Source of the DNA: Thiomicrospira cyclica ALM1 | Lineage (GTDB): Bacteria; Pseudomonadota; Gammaproteobacteria; Thiomicrospirales; Thiomicrospiraceae | Length of the DNA: 64,000 nt | Reading direction: 5' to 3' | Assembly (NCBI RefSeq): GCF_000214825.1 | Contig: NC_015581.1 | Span: 62,001-126,000 of the forward strand | In this document: positions 40,903-50,485 of the stretch, piece after piece | Layout: each line of letters starts with the position of its first letter | Numbering within the stretch: position 1 is the stretch's first letter | Made by a program: the position numbers and the translations under genes | Notes under the pieces: generated by a model | What the model was told of the DNA's origin: nothing | Databases searched by the model: none | What the model saw: only the letters and a program-made list of their open reading frames with translations

Positions 40903-41628
40903 TTAATAATTAATGACCAGGGGTTTAATTATTTGAGCTTCGGCCTGCCAGGCCTGGTGATAAATGGGCGTATTGGGGAAAGGACTATATTGACTTACCA
41001 GCGTGGCTAGGTCGCTGAGATTATGCGCATCGGCATCGGGGGTAATATCATTTAGCACGATCGCTTGCAGTGGCAGGTTGCGTTCGGCAATCGCGGTTAA
41101 GCTTAACAGCGCTTGGTTCAGACAGCCGAGTCGATTAGCCACCACCAGTACAATGGGTAAGCCCAGTTTTTGTGCTAAATCGGCATTCAAGCCATCAGGC
41201 GTTATTGGGGAATAAAAACCACCAGCGCCCTCAACCAATAGTAAATTTGGTTTTGATGCTAGTTGCTCTGGATGATTCGCCAAGCAGGCCTGGTGTAACT
41301 GCGCCAAGCGTAACTGTTGTAACTGTGGATTGGGGCTCTGTGCGATGGCACGAGCTGGCGAGATGGCCGGTTCGAATAGATACGGACAAATTTGTGCCAG
41401 CGGCGGTGGGGTTTGACCGGCGGCGATAACGGCTTGTTGCAGTTGTAGCGCGTCTTCGGACAGCAGTTGCTCATTGACCCAAATACAGCCCGAGGCCACC
41501 GGTTTGCGCGCAATAATCTGATAGCCCTGCTGGGCAAAACCTTTAATCAGCGCCGCCGATACCCAGGTTTTACCCACTTCGGTATCGGTGCCGGTTATAA
41601 ATACGCCTGGCATGAATAAAGCCGGCAT
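40903..41628 (-). CDS. bioD: dethiobiotin synthetase
   Basis: ATP-dependent carboxylation of 7,8-diaminononanoate, the penultimate biotin step. The 241-aa protein has GVFITGTDTEVGKTWVSAALI (P-loop) near the N-terminus, ARKPVASGC, LLVEGAGGFYSPI and VLVVANRLGCLNQALL. Translation may start at the first ATG or five codons later at MPGVF. It follows purC by 3 nt on the same strand, in the unit psiE-purC-bioD. bioA lies 9 kb away. Two CAGGCCTG motifs are inside (QAW and QAC). Confidence 0.92.
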   Translation of the reverse strand: MPALFMPGVFITGTDTEVGKTWVSAALIKGFAQQGYQIIARKPVASGCIWVNEQLLSEDALQLQQAVIAAGQTPPPLAQICPYLFEPAISPARAIAQSPNPQLQQLRLAQLHQACLANHPEQLASKPNLLLVEGAGGFYSPITPDGLNADLAQKLGLPIVLVVANRLGCLNQALLSLTAIAERNLPLQAIVLNDITPDADAHNLSDLATLVSQYSPFPNTPIYHQAWQAEAQIIKPLVINY

Positions 41629-41631
41629 AAC

Positions 41632-42519
41632 CTAGTTTTCCGTCAGGCGGGCTTGCGCTTCTTGGTACTTGGTGAGCGTGGCCTTGACGACACTGTCTGG
41701 TAATTCCGGGCCGGGTGCGGTTTTATCCCAGTCGAGCGTTTCTAAGTAATCACGCACAAATTGTTTGTCAAAACTTGGTGGATTGCTGCCCATCGCGTAG
41801 TCTTTGGCTGGCCAAAAGCGTGAACTATCCGGAGTTAGGATTTCATCAATTAATACCAGTTCACCCTGCTCATCTAAACCAAATTCAAATTTGGTATCGG
41901 CAATAATAATCCCGCGCGCTAGGGCAAATTCGGCGGCAGACTGATAGAGTTTTAAACTGATGTCGCGTACTTGTGCGGCTAAGTCGGGACCAATTTTGGC
42001 CACCATCTGTTGGTAGGTGATGTTTTCGTCATGATCGCCCACGTCCGCTTTGCTGGACGGGGTAAATAAGGCTTCGGGCAGTTGTTGCGCTAATTGCAGG
42101 CCTGCTGGCAGTGCGAGGCCACAGACGCTTTGGCTTTGTTGATATTCCTTCCAGCCCGAACCGACCAAATAACCGCGCACAATGGCTTCAATCGGCAGTG
42201 GTGTGTAACGGCCTACCACCACACCGCGACCGTCGAGTTGTGCCAACTCATCAGGCGTTAAGTAGTCGCTTAGGCTTAAATCGCTGGCCAAGTGGTTGCG
42301 AATAATGCCTTGGGTGTGACGAAACCAAAATTGCGCCATGTTGGCGAGGATGCGACCTTTGCCGGGAATCGGCGTCGGTAAGATCACATCGAACGCGGAA
42401 GTTCGATCCGTGGTGACAATTAACAAATGCTGGTCGTCAAGTTGGTATAGGTCACGTACCTTGCCGCGATTAATCAGCGGTATCGAGTTTAGGGACGATT
42501 GGTGTAGGGCGGGGGTCAT
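41632..42519 (-). CDS. purC: SAICAR synthetase (phosphoribosylaminoimidazole-succinocarboxamide synthase)
   Basis: Joins aspartate to CAIR in purine synthesis. The 295-aa protein is the longer form, similar to fungal Ade1 and many bacteria. It has LINRGKVRDLYQLDD, VTTDRTSAFDVILPTPIPGKG, VVVGRYTPLPIEAIVRGYLVGSGWKEY, IIADTKFEFGLD and LIDEILTPDSSRFWPA. It lies 9 nt after psiE. One CAGGCCTG copy occurs as AGL. Confidence 0.95.
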   Translation of the reverse strand: MTPALHQSSLNSIPLINRGKVRDLYQLDDQHLLIVTTDRTSAFDVILPTPIPGKGRILANMAQFWFRHTQGIIRNHLASDLSLSDYLTPDELAQLDGRGVVVGRYTPLPIEAIVRGYLVGSGWKEYQQSQSVCGLALPAGLQLAQQLPEALFTPSSKADVGDHDENITYQQMVAKIGPDLAAQVRDISLKLYQSAAEFALARGIIIADTKFEFGLDEQGELVLIDEILTPDSSRFWPAKDYAMGSNPPSFDKQFVRDYLETLDWDKTAPGPELPDSVVKATLTKYQEAQARLTEN

Positions 42520-42528
42520 AGTGAGCTC

Positions 42529-42987
42529 CTAGTCAACATAATCAGATTTTTGGGGTTTCGCAGTGGGGGCAAGCCAACGAGGTCCCATACGGTCTTGTGA
42601 TGGGAATTTTAATGACCCATAACGTAAAGCCAGTACCGCCAATGCAATTAAGATAATGGTGAAGCCGACCGCGAGCATTTCCCATTCGCTGAGTTCTTTC
42701 ATCTCCAAAATCAAGTAACGTGCCATCGCAATAATGGCAATATATAAGGGCAGGCGAATCGGTAGTTTACCGGAGTCGAGGTAAATCGCCACCATCGCTA
42801 AGACTTCTAGATAAAGAAACAATAACAGTAGGTCACCCAGAGTTACTGTCGCGGTGAGCACCATTTGGGTGACTTCGGTAAATCCAGCGTAGATGGTAGC
42901 CAAGGCGATAATCACTAGGCCGATGATTTCAAATACGCCGATGGTGCGGCGAATGGCATGGGTGGTTTTGGTGTGTTGGACACTCAC
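42529..42987 (-). CDS. psiE: PsiE-family phosphate-starvation-inducible membrane protein
   Basis: A 152-aa protein with four hydrophobic helices and the PsiE pattern [38 protein letters not shown]. Function is not established; the E. coli gene is induced by phosphate starvation. It starts the psiE-purC-bioD unit and is divergent from rpe. I did not find a convincing Pho box in the gap. Confidence 0.8.
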   Translation of the reverse strand: MSVQHTKTTHAIRRTIGVFEIIGLVIIALATIYAGFTEVTQMVLTATVTLGDLLLLFLYLEVLAMVAIYLDSGKLPIRLPLYIAIIAMARYLILEMKELSEWEMLAVGFTIILIALAVLALRYGSLKFPSQDRMGPRWLAPTAKPQKSDYVD

Positions 42988-43176
42988 GGGAAAGTCCTTT
43001 TTATCAAGCTATTTTTGCCGCATTATAGTGTTTTTGCATCCGTTAAGGTGAAATTTATCCCGATACTGGTAAAATGCTTGGCATTTCAAGGGTTTTATTT
43101 GGGTGTAGACTGGGTGTTACTGTCACAGTCGACGGATGTTTTTTATTATTTACCTCTAAGTTATAAGGATTTTACT

Positions 43177-43881
43177 ATGGCTAAGCAATCGAATTGGATC
43201 GCGCCTTCTATTTTATCAGCCGATTTTGCCCAGTTAGGCAAAGATGTGAAGGATGTTTTAAACGCGGGCGCCGACGTGGTGCATTTTGATGTGATGGATA
43301 ACCATTATGTGCCTAATTTAACCATTGGCCCATTGGTGTGTGAGTCGTTAAAAAACTATATGGTGCGTGAAAGCTTAACCGCACCGATTGATGTGCATTT
43401 AATGGTTAAGCCGGTGGATCGTGTGATCGGTGACTTCGCCAATGCCGGTGCCGATTATATTACCTTCCACCCAGAAGCATCAGAACACATTGACCGCAGC
43501 CTGCAGTTGATTAAAGGGGCTGGCTGTAAAGCAGGCCTGGTATTTAATCCGGCGACCTCGTTAAGCTATTTGGAACACGTGATGGATAAGATTGACATGA
43601 TTTTGATTATGTCTGTGAACCCTGGTTTTGGTGGTCAGGCGTTTATTCCTCATGCGCTCGACAAGTTGCGTGCGGCGCGTCAGTTAATTGATGCCAGCGG
43701 TAAGGACATTCGTTTAGAAATTGATGGCGGTGTGAAGGCTGAGAATATTGCCGAAGTGGCCGCAGCTGGCTGTGATACGTTTGTATCGGGTTCAGGCATT
43801 TTTGGTAAGGCCAATGCAGCAGATGCGAATCGTTATGACACGATTATTAAGCAAATGCGCGCTGAATTAGCCAAGGCGTAA
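43177..43881 (+). CDS. rpe: ribulose-phosphate 3-epimerase
   Basis: Interconverts ribulose 5-phosphate and xylulose 5-phosphate in the Calvin and pentose phosphate cycles. The 234-aa TIM barrel has [55 protein letters not shown] and LEIDGGV. The ATG preceded by TAAGGAT gives normal family length; longer readings into the divergent psiE region are rejected. It is followed at 7 nt by gph, the usual partner. Confidence 0.95.
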   Translation: MAKQSNWIAPSILSADFAQLGKDVKDVLNAGADVVHFDVMDNHYVPNLTIGPLVCESLKNYMVRESLTAPIDVHLMVKPVDRVIGDFANAGADYITFHPEASEHIDRSLQLIKGAGCKAGLVFNPATSLSYLEHVMDKIDMILIMSVNPGFGGQAFIPHALDKLRAARQLIDASGKDIRLEIDGGVKAENIAEVAAAGCDTFVSGSGIFGKANAADANRYDTIIKQMRAELAKA

Positions 43882-43888
43882 TCAGAGC

Positions 43889-44575
43889 ATGGTCGCTAAA
43901 ATTAAACCAGGCCTGGTGCTGATTGATTTGGATGGTACCTTGATTGATAGCGTGCCGGATTTAGCCTATTGCGTTGATGAGATGATGGCGCAATTAGGCT
44001 TGCCGTTACGCGGTGAGGCCGCGGTGCGTAATTGGGTGGGCAATGGGGTTGAGCGCTTGGTGCGTCGTGCCTTAATCAATGCCGTCGATGGCGAGCCTGA
44101 TGAGGCGTTATTTGCCAAAGCCTATCCGATCTTTTTAGAGCTGTATCGGGATAACAATGCCAAACGCTCGCAGGTGTACGATGGTGTGGTTGCCGGCATT
44201 GAGTGGATGCTGGCGCAAGGCTATCGTTTAAGTTGTGTCACCAATAAGGCCGAAGCCTTTACCTTACCCTTGTTGAAAGATAAGGGCTTGCTGGATTATT
44301 TCGAGTTTGTGGTGAGTGGCGATACCTGTGCGGAGAAAAAACCTCATCCGATGCCACTCTTGCATGCGGCGAAGTTGATGGGTGTCAGCCCGGATAATGC
44401 CTTAATGATTGGCGATTCGAAAAGTGATGTGAAAGCGGCCCGTGCCGCGGGCTTCCATGTTTTCTGTATGAGTTATGGCTACAACCATGGCGAAGATATT
44501 CGCAATTACGAACCGGATGTGGTGATGGATAGCATGACCGAGCTGGCCAATTATATGCGTGCAAAGGAGAGCTAG
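43889..44575 (+). CDS. gph: phosphoglycolate phosphatase
   Basis: HAD-family hydrolase that removes 2-phosphoglycolate, the product of Rubisco oxygenation. The 228-aa protein has the nucleophile motif LIDLDGTLIDSVPDL, a conserved cap region, CVTNKAEAFTLPLL, KPHPMPLL and MIGDSKSDVKAARAAGF. It is in the operon rpe-gph-trpE-trpG-trpD-trpC. One CAGGCCTG copy near the start encodes KPGLV. Confidence 0.9.
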   Translation: MVAKIKPGLVLIDLDGTLIDSVPDLAYCVDEMMAQLGLPLRGEAAVRNWVGNGVERLVRRALINAVDGEPDEALFAKAYPIFLELYRDNNAKRSQVYDGVVAGIEWMLAQGYRLSCVTNKAEAFTLPLLKDKGLLDYFEFVVSGDTCAEKKPHPMPLLHAAKLMGVSPDNALMIGDSKSDVKAARAAGFHVFCMSYGYNHGEDIRNYEPDVVMDSMTELANYMRAKES

Positions 44576-44578
44576 GCG

Positions 44579-46093
44579 ATGGCGATGACCCGCGAGCTAC
44601 TGCGTGATTTACAAGCCCAAGGCTATAGCCACGCGCCGATGGTGCGTCAGTTATTAGCCGATTTTGATACGCCCTTGTCGGTGTATGCAAAATTAGCCGA
44701 TGCCCCAAACAGTTATTTGTTTGAGTCGGTGCAAGGCGGGGATAAGTGGGGGCGTTACTCGATTATTGGGTTGCCCTGCGACACGCAGGTGCGGGTAAAA
44801 GGTCAGCGGGTCAGTGTTTGGCAAGCTGGCGCCCGTGTTGCCGAACAGGTGGTCGATGATCCTTTGGCTTGGTTAGAAGCTTATCAAACTGGGTTTAAAG
44901 TTTATGAGCAACCCGGCCTGCCGAAATTTTGTGGCGGATTGGTGGGCTATTTTGGTTATGACACCGTGCGTTATATGGAGCCACGTTTAGCCGCCGGCGT
45001 GCCAGCGCGTGATGATTTAAACGCCGATGACATGGTGCTGCTGGTATCAACTGCGTTGGTGGTGTTTGATAATCTAAATGGTCAGGTGCAATGTATTGTG
45101 CAGGTGCCTTTGCAAGATCCGAGTATTGATGACCCCTATGCCTATGGCTTGGCGCAGTTGGGGGCGATGGCGGCACAGTTGAGCAAACCTTTAACGCCAC
45201 CGCAGGATAAGTCTAGTGGTCAGGCGGTGGCCGAGTTGGATTTTAAGTCCAGTTTTGGTGAAGCGGCTTTTAAAGACGCGGTGCATCAAATAAAGGACTA
45301 TATTTTAGCCGGCGATGCGATGCAGGTGGTGTTGTCCCAGCAGATGTCGATTGATTATCCCTATCGTCCGCTCGACTTGTACCGCGCTTTGCGCCATTTA
45401 AACCCGTCGCCCTATTTGTTTTATGTCAATTTGGATGATGTGCATATTGTCGGCTCCTCCCCTGAAATTTTAGTGCGTCTTGAGGATGGTTTAGTGACTG
45501 TGCGCCCTATTGCGGGTACGCGCAAACGGGGCGAAGATGCCGCCGCCGATTTGGCCTTAGAGCAGGATTTGCTGGCCGACCCGAAAGAGTTGGCAGAGCA
45601 TTTAATGCTGATTGATTTAGGCCGCAATGACGTGGGGCGTATTGCCCAAACGGGCGCGGTGAAGCTTACCGAGAAAATGACCGTAGAGCGTTATTCTCAT
45701 GTGATGCATATTGTGTCGAATGTGGAAGCGCAAGTGCAACCCGGTCTAAGTGCCATTGACGTGTTGCGGGCGACCTTTCCGGCTGGCACGGTGTCCGGTG
45801 CACCGAAAGTGCGTGCTATGGAAATTATTGATGAGCTGGAACCGGTAAAGCGGGGCATTTATGCCGGTGCGGTCGGCTATTTAGGCTGGCATGGCAATAT
45901 GGACACCGCGATTGCGATTCGTACCGCGGTGATTAAAGACGGCCGCTTGTTTGTGCAGGCCGGTGCCGGTATTGTGGCCGATTCGGTTGCGCAAAGCGAG
46001 TGGGATGAAACCATGAATAAAGGGCGGGCGGTGTTTCGTGCTGCCGCGTTTGTGAGTCAAGGTATGGGAGCTGACGATGTTGTTAATGATTGA
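44579..46093 (+). CDS. trpE: anthranilate synthase component I
   Basis: Makes anthranilate from chorismate and ammonia. The 504-aa protein shows an N-terminal [31 protein letters not shown], a [32 protein letters not shown] block, [41 protein letters not shown] and [21 protein letters not shown]. The LESA-like feedback site seems to be LFESVQGG. It begins 3 nt after gph and overlaps trpG by 17 nt. Confidence 0.95.
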   Translation: MAMTRELLRDLQAQGYSHAPMVRQLLADFDTPLSVYAKLADAPNSYLFESVQGGDKWGRYSIIGLPCDTQVRVKGQRVSVWQAGARVAEQVVDDPLAWLEAYQTGFKVYEQPGLPKFCGGLVGYFGYDTVRYMEPRLAAGVPARDDLNADDMVLLVSTALVVFDNLNGQVQCIVQVPLQDPSIDDPYAYGLAQLGAMAAQLSKPLTPPQDKSSGQAVAELDFKSSFGEAAFKDAVHQIKDYILAGDAMQVVLSQQMSIDYPYRPLDLYRALRHLNPSPYLFYVNLDDVHIVGSSPEILVRLEDGLVTVRPIAGTRKRGEDAAADLALEQDLLADPKELAEHLMLIDLGRNDVGRIAQTGAVKLTEKMTVERYSHVMHIVSNVEAQVQPGLSAIDVLRATFPAGTVSGAPKVRAMEIIDELEPVKRGIYAGAVGYLGWHGNMDTAIAIRTAVIKDGRLFVQAGAGIVADSVAQSEWDETMNKGRAVFRAAAFVSQGMGADDVVND

Positions 46094-46661
46094 TAACTAT
46101 GATTCCTTTACCTATAACCTGGTGCAGTATTTTGGTGAATTGGGTCAGGATGTGAAGGTGGTGCGTAATGATCAACTGACGCTAGAGGATATTGCCAACT
46201 GGCAGCCCGAGTATTTGGTGATTTCGCCCGGGCCTTGCACGCCAACCGAAGCCGGGGTGTCGGTTGCAGCGATTCAACGCTTTGCTGGTGAGATTCCGAT
46301 TTTGGGGGTGTGCTTGGGTCATCAAGCGATTGGTCAAGCCTTTGGTGGTGAGATTATTCGCGCCAAACAGGTGATGCATGGCAAAACCTCGCCGGTGTTT
46401 CATCATGATCTTGGGGTGTTTGCGAATTTGCCGAATCCGGTGCAAACGACCCGATACCATTCGTTGGTGATTAACCAGGCCTGCTTACCGGATTGTTTGG
46501 AAGTGACCGCCTGGACTCAAACCGACAGCGGTGAATTTGATGAAATTATGGGCGTGCGTCATAAAACCTTGCCGATTGAGGGGGTGCAGTTTCATCCCGA
46601 ATCGATTTTGACCGAGCAGGGTCATCAGATGTTGCAGAACTTTTTAGATCAATCGAGGTAG
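46077..46661 (+). CDS. trpG: anthranilate synthase glutamine amidotransferase component
   Basis: Supplies ammonia to TrpE and may also serve folate synthesis with PabB. The 194-aa class I amidotransferase has [33 protein letters not shown], the nucleophile motif [15 protein letters not shown] and the catalytic His/Glu in [13 protein letters not shown]. It starts inside trpE and lies 3 nt before trpD. One CAGGCCTG copy encodes QAC. Confidence 0.94.
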   Translation: MLLMIDNYDSFTYNLVQYFGELGQDVKVVRNDQLTLEDIANWQPEYLVISPGPCTPTEAGVSVAAIQRFAGEIPILGVCLGHQAIGQAFGGEIIRAKQVMHGKTSPVFHHDLGVFANLPNPVQTTRYHSLVINQACLPDCLEVTAWTQTDSGEFDEIMGVRHKTLPIEGVQFHPESILTEQGHQMLQNFLDQSR

Positions 46662-46664
46662 CCG

Positions 46665-47684
46665 ATGTTAATTGCTGACGCCTTGCAGGCACTATTGAAA
46701 CAACAGGATTTAGCCAGTACGCAGATGCGCGATGTTATGCAGTATCTGATGTCGGGCGAGGCAAGCGATGCGGAAATTGCCGGCTTATTAATTGCCTTGC
46801 GGATGAAAGGCGAAACCATTGATGAAATCGCCGCCGCCGCGGAAGTGATGCGCAGTTTATCGGTAAAGGTGAATCTTGGCTCGCTAGACGGCTTGATTGA
46901 TACCTGTGGTACCGGCGGTGATGGTGCGAATATTTTCAATGTCTCTACCGCGACCGCGTTTGTGGCCGCTGCTGGGGGCGCGAAGGTTGCCAAGCATGGT
47001 AATCGTTCGGTGTCGAGTAAGTCGGGCAGTGCTGATTTATTAGAAGCGGCCGGGGTTAACTTAGGTTTGACCGCCACTCAGGTGGAAGCCTGTATTACCG
47101 AATTGGGCGTTGGTTTTATGTTTGCGCCGGCCCATCATGGTGCGATGAAGCACGTGATTGGCGTGCGTCGGGCTTTGGGCGTGCGCACGGTGTTTAACTT
47201 GCTGGGTCCACTGACCAATCCCGCTAATGCCCCCGCACAGGTGTTAGGGGTTTATGATCGCGGTTTATTAGTACCCTTTGCTCAGGTGTTGAAGCAATTG
47301 GGTTCTGAGCATGTGATGGTGGTGCATGCCGCTGATGGTTTGGATGAAATTTCTGTGGTGGCATCCACCTATGTGGCCGAGTTGCGTAACGGGCAGATTA
47401 AAGAGTGGCAAATTGACCCGGATGAATATGGCATGGCGCATCCGAGTTTGTTACCCCTGTCTGTGGCCTCGGCTGAAGAAAGTTTGGCGTTAATTCAACA
47501 AGCTTTTGCAGGTGAAGCCGGGCCTGCGGCCGATATTATTGCGCTAAACGCGGGTGCTGCGCTGTATGTGGCCGGCCAAGTGACCAGTTTTGCTGATGGC
47601 GTAATGCGCGCGAAAACCCTGTTGCGTGACGGTTTGGCGGCGCAGAAGTTTCAGCAGTTTATTGAATTTACTCAAGCAATCTAG
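46665..47684 (+). CDS. trpD: anthranilate phosphoribosyltransferase
   Basis: Transfers ribose 5-phosphate from PRPP to anthranilate. The 339-aa protein has LLIALRMKGET, the PRPP-binding DTCGTGGDGANIFNVST, KHGNRSVSSKSGSADLLEAAG, FMFAPAHHGAMKHV, RRALGVRTVFNLLGPLTNPA and HAADGLDEIS. It sits in the tryptophan operon 9 nt before trpC. Confidence 0.96.
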   Translation: MLIADALQALLKQQDLASTQMRDVMQYLMSGEASDAEIAGLLIALRMKGETIDEIAAAAEVMRSLSVKVNLGSLDGLIDTCGTGGDGANIFNVSTATAFVAAAGGAKVAKHGNRSVSSKSGSADLLEAAGVNLGLTATQVEACITELGVGFMFAPAHHGAMKHVIGVRRALGVRTVFNLLGPLTNPANAPAQVLGVYDRGLLVPFAQVLKQLGSEHVMVVHAADGLDEISVVASTYVAELRNGQIKEWQIDPDEYGMAHPSLLPLSVASAEESLALIQQAFAGEAGPAADIIALNAGAALYVAGQVTSFADGVMRAKTLLRDGLAAQKFQQFIEFTQAI

Positions 47685-47693
47685 CAGGCACGC

Positions 47694-48500
47694 ATGGCAA
47701 CTCCAACTATCTTAAATAAAATTAATCAACGCAAGCTCGCGGAAATTGCCGCGGCAGAAGCTATTGTACCTTTGGCTGAAATCACCGCACTGGCCGAGCA
47801 GACCTGCTTGGATAATCCCGTGCGCGGTTTTGCTGCCGCACTACAAGTCAAAGTTGCGGCCGGTCAAGCGGCGGTGATTGCCGAGATTAAAAAAGCCTCG
47901 CCCAGTAAGGGCGTGTTGCGTGAAAACTTTGATCCAGTGGCGATTGCTCAAGCCTATGAGCGAGCGGGTGCGGCTTGTTTGTCCGTGTTAACCGATGTTG
48001 ATTTTTTTCAGGGCTCGGCAGACTATTTGCGACAAGCACGGGCGGCGGTCAGTTTGCCGGTAATTCGCAAAGATTTTATTATTGCGCCCTATCAAGTCTA
48101 TGAAGCGCGGGCGATGGGTGCGGATTGTATTTTGTTAATCGCCGCTTCTTTAACCAATGCGCAAATGGTTGAGTTAACCGCGCTTGCCCAAACGTTACAG
48201 ATGGATGTGTTAATAGAAGTGCATGATGGTGAAGAGCTCGATCGTGCTTTGAGCATTCCGTTGCCGCTGATCGGGATTAATAACCGCAATTTGCATAATT
48301 TTGAGGTGAGTTTGCAAACCACTTTGGATTTGTTGGCGCGTTTACCGGCTGACCGATTAGTGATTACCGAAAGTGGTATCTTGTCGGCCGCCGATGTTCA
48401 GCTGATGCGTAGCCATGATGTGCATGGCTTTTTGGTCGGTGAGGCCTTTATGCGCGCCCACGATCCGGGTGATGCCTTAGCCGATATGTTTAAGCTGTGA
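47694..48500 (+). CDS. trpC: indole-3-glycerol-phosphate synthase
   Basis: Ring closure to indole-3-glycerol phosphate. The 268-aa TIM barrel has [21 protein letters not shown] near residue 60, [50 protein letters not shown] and ITESGI. It is monofunctional, without a TrpF domain. It is the last gene of this tryptophan cluster; trpF, trpB and trpA are not in the window. A hairpin made of two facing AGGCCTG motifs follows 6 nt after its stop. Confidence 0.95.
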   Translation: MATPTILNKINQRKLAEIAAAEAIVPLAEITALAEQTCLDNPVRGFAAALQVKVAAGQAAVIAEIKKASPSKGVLRENFDPVAIAQAYERAGAACLSVLTDVDFFQGSADYLRQARAAVSLPVIRKDFIIAPYQVYEARAMGADCILLIAASLTNAQMVELTALAQTLQMDVLIEVHDGEELDRALSIPLPLIGINNRNLHNFEVSLQTTLDLLARLPADRLVITESGILSAADVQLMRSHDVHGFLVGEAFMRAHDPGDALADMFKL

Positions 48501-48504
48501 TGAT

Positions 48505-48542
48505 TAGCAGGCCTGGTTGAGCATTCTTAACCAGGCCTGCTT
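48505..48542 (+). terminator. trp operon 3' hairpin built from two facing AGCAGGCCTGGTT motifs
   Basis: AGCAGGCCTGGTT and AACCAGGCCTGCT form a perfect 13-bp stem around a 10-nt loop directly after trpC. The T-run is weak (TATTTGGG). Confidence 0.65.
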
Positions 48543-48553
48543 ATTTGGGTTAG

Positions 48554-48571
48554 GTTATAACCCGTTATAAC
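48554..48571. promoter_or_regulatory. tandem GTTATAAC palindromes ahead of the OsmC gene
   Basis: Two identical 8-bp palindromes, GTTATAAC at 48554-48561 and 48564-48571, are centred exactly 10 bp apart and lie 15 nt before the start codon. The arrangement on one face of the helix fits an operator for a dimeric regulator. TATAAC may also act as a -10 box. Confidence 0.4.
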
Positions 48572-48585
48572 AAAGAGAGATCAGG

Positions 48586-49017
48586 ATGATGAATACAATA
48601 GCAACAGTGAAATGGGTTGATGGCATGAGTTTTGTGGGTGAAACCGCATCGGGTCATGCTGTGGTGATGGATGGTCCGCCCGATATTGGTGGTAAAAATC
48701 TGGGGCCGCGCCCAATGGAAATGGTGTTATTGGGGTTGGGTGGTTGTACAGCAGTTGATGTGATGATGATTTTGCAGAAAGGCGGTCAAGCCGTGCAGGA
48801 TTGTCGCATTGAGGTGAGCGCGGAACGTGCCGACACCATTCCGAAGGTGTATACCAAAATCCATTTGCATTATGTGGTGACGGGGCATGGTTTATCCGCC
48901 GCCAAGGTTGAGCGAGCGGTGAACTTATCGGCTGAAAAATATTGTTCGGTATCGAAAATGTTAGAGCAGGCCGCGTCGCTAACTCATGACTTTGAGGTCG
49001 TAGACACGGCGCACTGA
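48586..49017 (+). CDS. OsmC/YhfA-family redox protein
   Basis: A 143-aa OsmC-fold protein. The two family cysteines are in LLGLGGCTAVDVMMIL and AEKYCSVSKML, as in the thiol-peroxidase and YhfA branches. SFVGETASGHAVVMDGPPDIGG is typical of the YhfA-like subgroup. Activity against organic hydroperoxides is possible but not proven for this branch. A second ATG lies 3 nt downstream. A large hairpin and T-run close the gene. Confidence 0.85.
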   Translation: MMNTIATVKWVDGMSFVGETASGHAVVMDGPPDIGGKNLGPRPMEMVLLGLGGCTAVDVMMILQKGGQAVQDCRIEVSAERADTIPKVYTKIHLHYVVTGHGLSAAKVERAVNLSAEKYCSVSKMLEQAASLTHDFEVVDTAH

Positions 49018-49029
49018 TTATTTGCGTGA

Positions 49030-49078
49030 GCGAATTATGCTTGCATTTTGACGTTTAACCGTCATAATTCGCGTTTTT
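49030..49078 (+). terminator. terminator between the OsmC gene and speD
   Basis: GCGAATTATG (49030-49039) pairs perfectly with CATAATTCGC (49063-49072), followed by GTTTTT. An inner TGACG/CGTCA stem can form in the loop and competes for the last two pairs. Confidence 0.8.
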
Positions 49079-49124
49079 CAAAATTTTATTAATAACATTG
49101 AAACAAGGGAAGGTGGGCCAAAAA

Positions 49125-49631
49125 ATGCCTGAAAATATTCTAAAAACCGGTAATGAGCACTTTGAAATCATTGAAAAAACGACAGTGATTGAGTCGTCTT
49201 GGCCCACCCATGATCAAGCGGTGGAAGATTTAACCCAAGATCATTTTATTGTGCGCGATGGTAAAGAATATGCAGGCACGCATTTGATTATCGACTTGTG
49301 GGGCGCTAAGCGCTTGGATGAGTTGGAGTTAATGGAAGACACTTTGCGCGAGGCGGTGACGAAAGCCGGCGCAACGCTGTTACATATTCATTTGCATCAC
49401 TTTACCCCGAATGGCGGCATTTCGGGTGTTGCCGTACTGGCCGAATCGCATATTAGTGTCCACTCTTGGCCAGAGCGTGATTTTGCCGCCTTTGATGTGT
49501 TTATGTGTGGCGATGCCCAGCCTGAAAAAGCGATTGCGGTTTTAGAAGCGGCGTTTACCCCGTCACACGTTGTGGTTGATACCCTGTTGCGTGGTGATGT
49601 GAACAGCGCAGCGACTGAGGATGCCGCGTGA
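49125..49631 (+). CDS. speD: S-adenosylmethionine decarboxylase proenzyme
   Basis: Gives the aminopropyl donor for spermidine. The self-cleaving site is the Glu107-Ser108 bond in [14 protein letters not shown], where Ser becomes the pyruvoyl group. [21 protein letters not shown] and FDVFMCG are also family-typical, of the short class I (Ib) kind with an N-terminal extension of about 40 residues. I use the ATG with AAGGGAAGGTGGG upstream; an in-frame TTG nine codons earlier lies on the wrong side of that site. Its stop overlaps the speE start (GTGA). Confidence 0.9.
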   Translation: MPENILKTGNEHFEIIEKTTVIESSWPTHDQAVEDLTQDHFIVRDGKEYAGTHLIIDLWGAKRLDELELMEDTLREAVTKAGATLLHIHLHHFTPNGGISGVAVLAESHISVHSWPERDFAAFDVFMCGDAQPEKAIAVLEAAFTPSHVVVDTLLRGDVNSAATEDAA

Positions 49632-50455
49632 GCGAAATCAGTTATTTAGAAACATTGCACCCGTCCTGGGGGCAGTCGTTTGTGATGGATGAGATTTTGT
49701 TTGAAAGCAAAACCGCGCATCAGCATCTGGTAATTTTTAATAATGCCCAGTGGGGCCGTGTTATGGCGCTAGACGGTGTTATCCAAACTACCGAGCGTGA
49801 CGAATTTATTTATCACGAAATGCTAACCCATGTGCCGATGATGGCGCACCCTTGTCCTAAGCGCGTGCTGATCGTTGGCGGCGGGGATGGTGGTATTCTA
49901 CGTGAGGTGTTGAAGCATCCTGAGGTTGAGCAGGTTACCCAGGTGGAAATTGATGAGGCGGTGGTGTCGATGTGTCGTACCTATTTTCCGAATCATTCAC
50001 AGGGTGCGTATGATGACCCGCGTTTAAACCTGGTGATTGGTGATGGCGTTGAGTTTGTTAATCAGACCGCACAAACCTTTGATGTGGTGATTTCTGATTC
50101 AACCGATCCAGTGGGGCCTGGTGAGGTGCTATTTACTTCGCGTTTTTATGCCGGGGTGCAGCGTTGCCTCGCCGAAGGCGGTATTTTTGTAGCACAAAAT
50201 GGGGTGAGTTTTTTGCAGGGCGATGAGCTGAAAACCTCGGCACAGCGTTTGGGTTTAACCTTTGCGCATCGTGGTTTTTATAGCGTTGCCGTACCAACCT
50301 ATGTTGGCGGCATTATGACACTAGCCTGGGCGAGTGATGCGGTGGATCTTACCACTGTACCACCGCGTGCGGTTGAATTAGCCACCCGTTATTACGCCCC
50401 AGCATTGCACCAGGCCTGCTTTGCGTTACCACGCTATATTGCCGAGCAGTTATAG
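49628..50455 (+). CDS. speE: spermidine synthase
   Basis: Transfers aminopropyl from decarboxylated SAM to putrescine. The 275-aa protein has [10 protein letters not shown]-like [41 protein letters not shown], the nucleotide-binding [26 protein letters not shown] and [15 protein letters not shown] (DxxDP motif of the active site). GTG start, translationally coupled to speD. One CAGGCCTG copy near the end encodes QAC. Confidence 0.94.
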   Translation: MSEISYLETLHPSWGQSFVMDEILFESKTAHQHLVIFNNAQWGRVMALDGVIQTTERDEFIYHEMLTHVPMMAHPCPKRVLIVGGGDGGILREVLKHPEVEQVTQVEIDEAVVSMCRTYFPNHSQGAYDDPRLNLVIGDGVEFVNQTAQTFDVVISDSTDPVGPGEVLFTSRFYAGVQRCLAEGGIFVAQNGVSFLQGDELKTSAQRLGLTFAHRGFYSVAVPTYVGGIMTLAWASDAVDLTTVPPRAVELATRYYAPALHQACFALPRYIAEQL

Positions 50456-50485
50456 TTAAGTTGCTTAGTCTTGAGCGCTAGAGCG

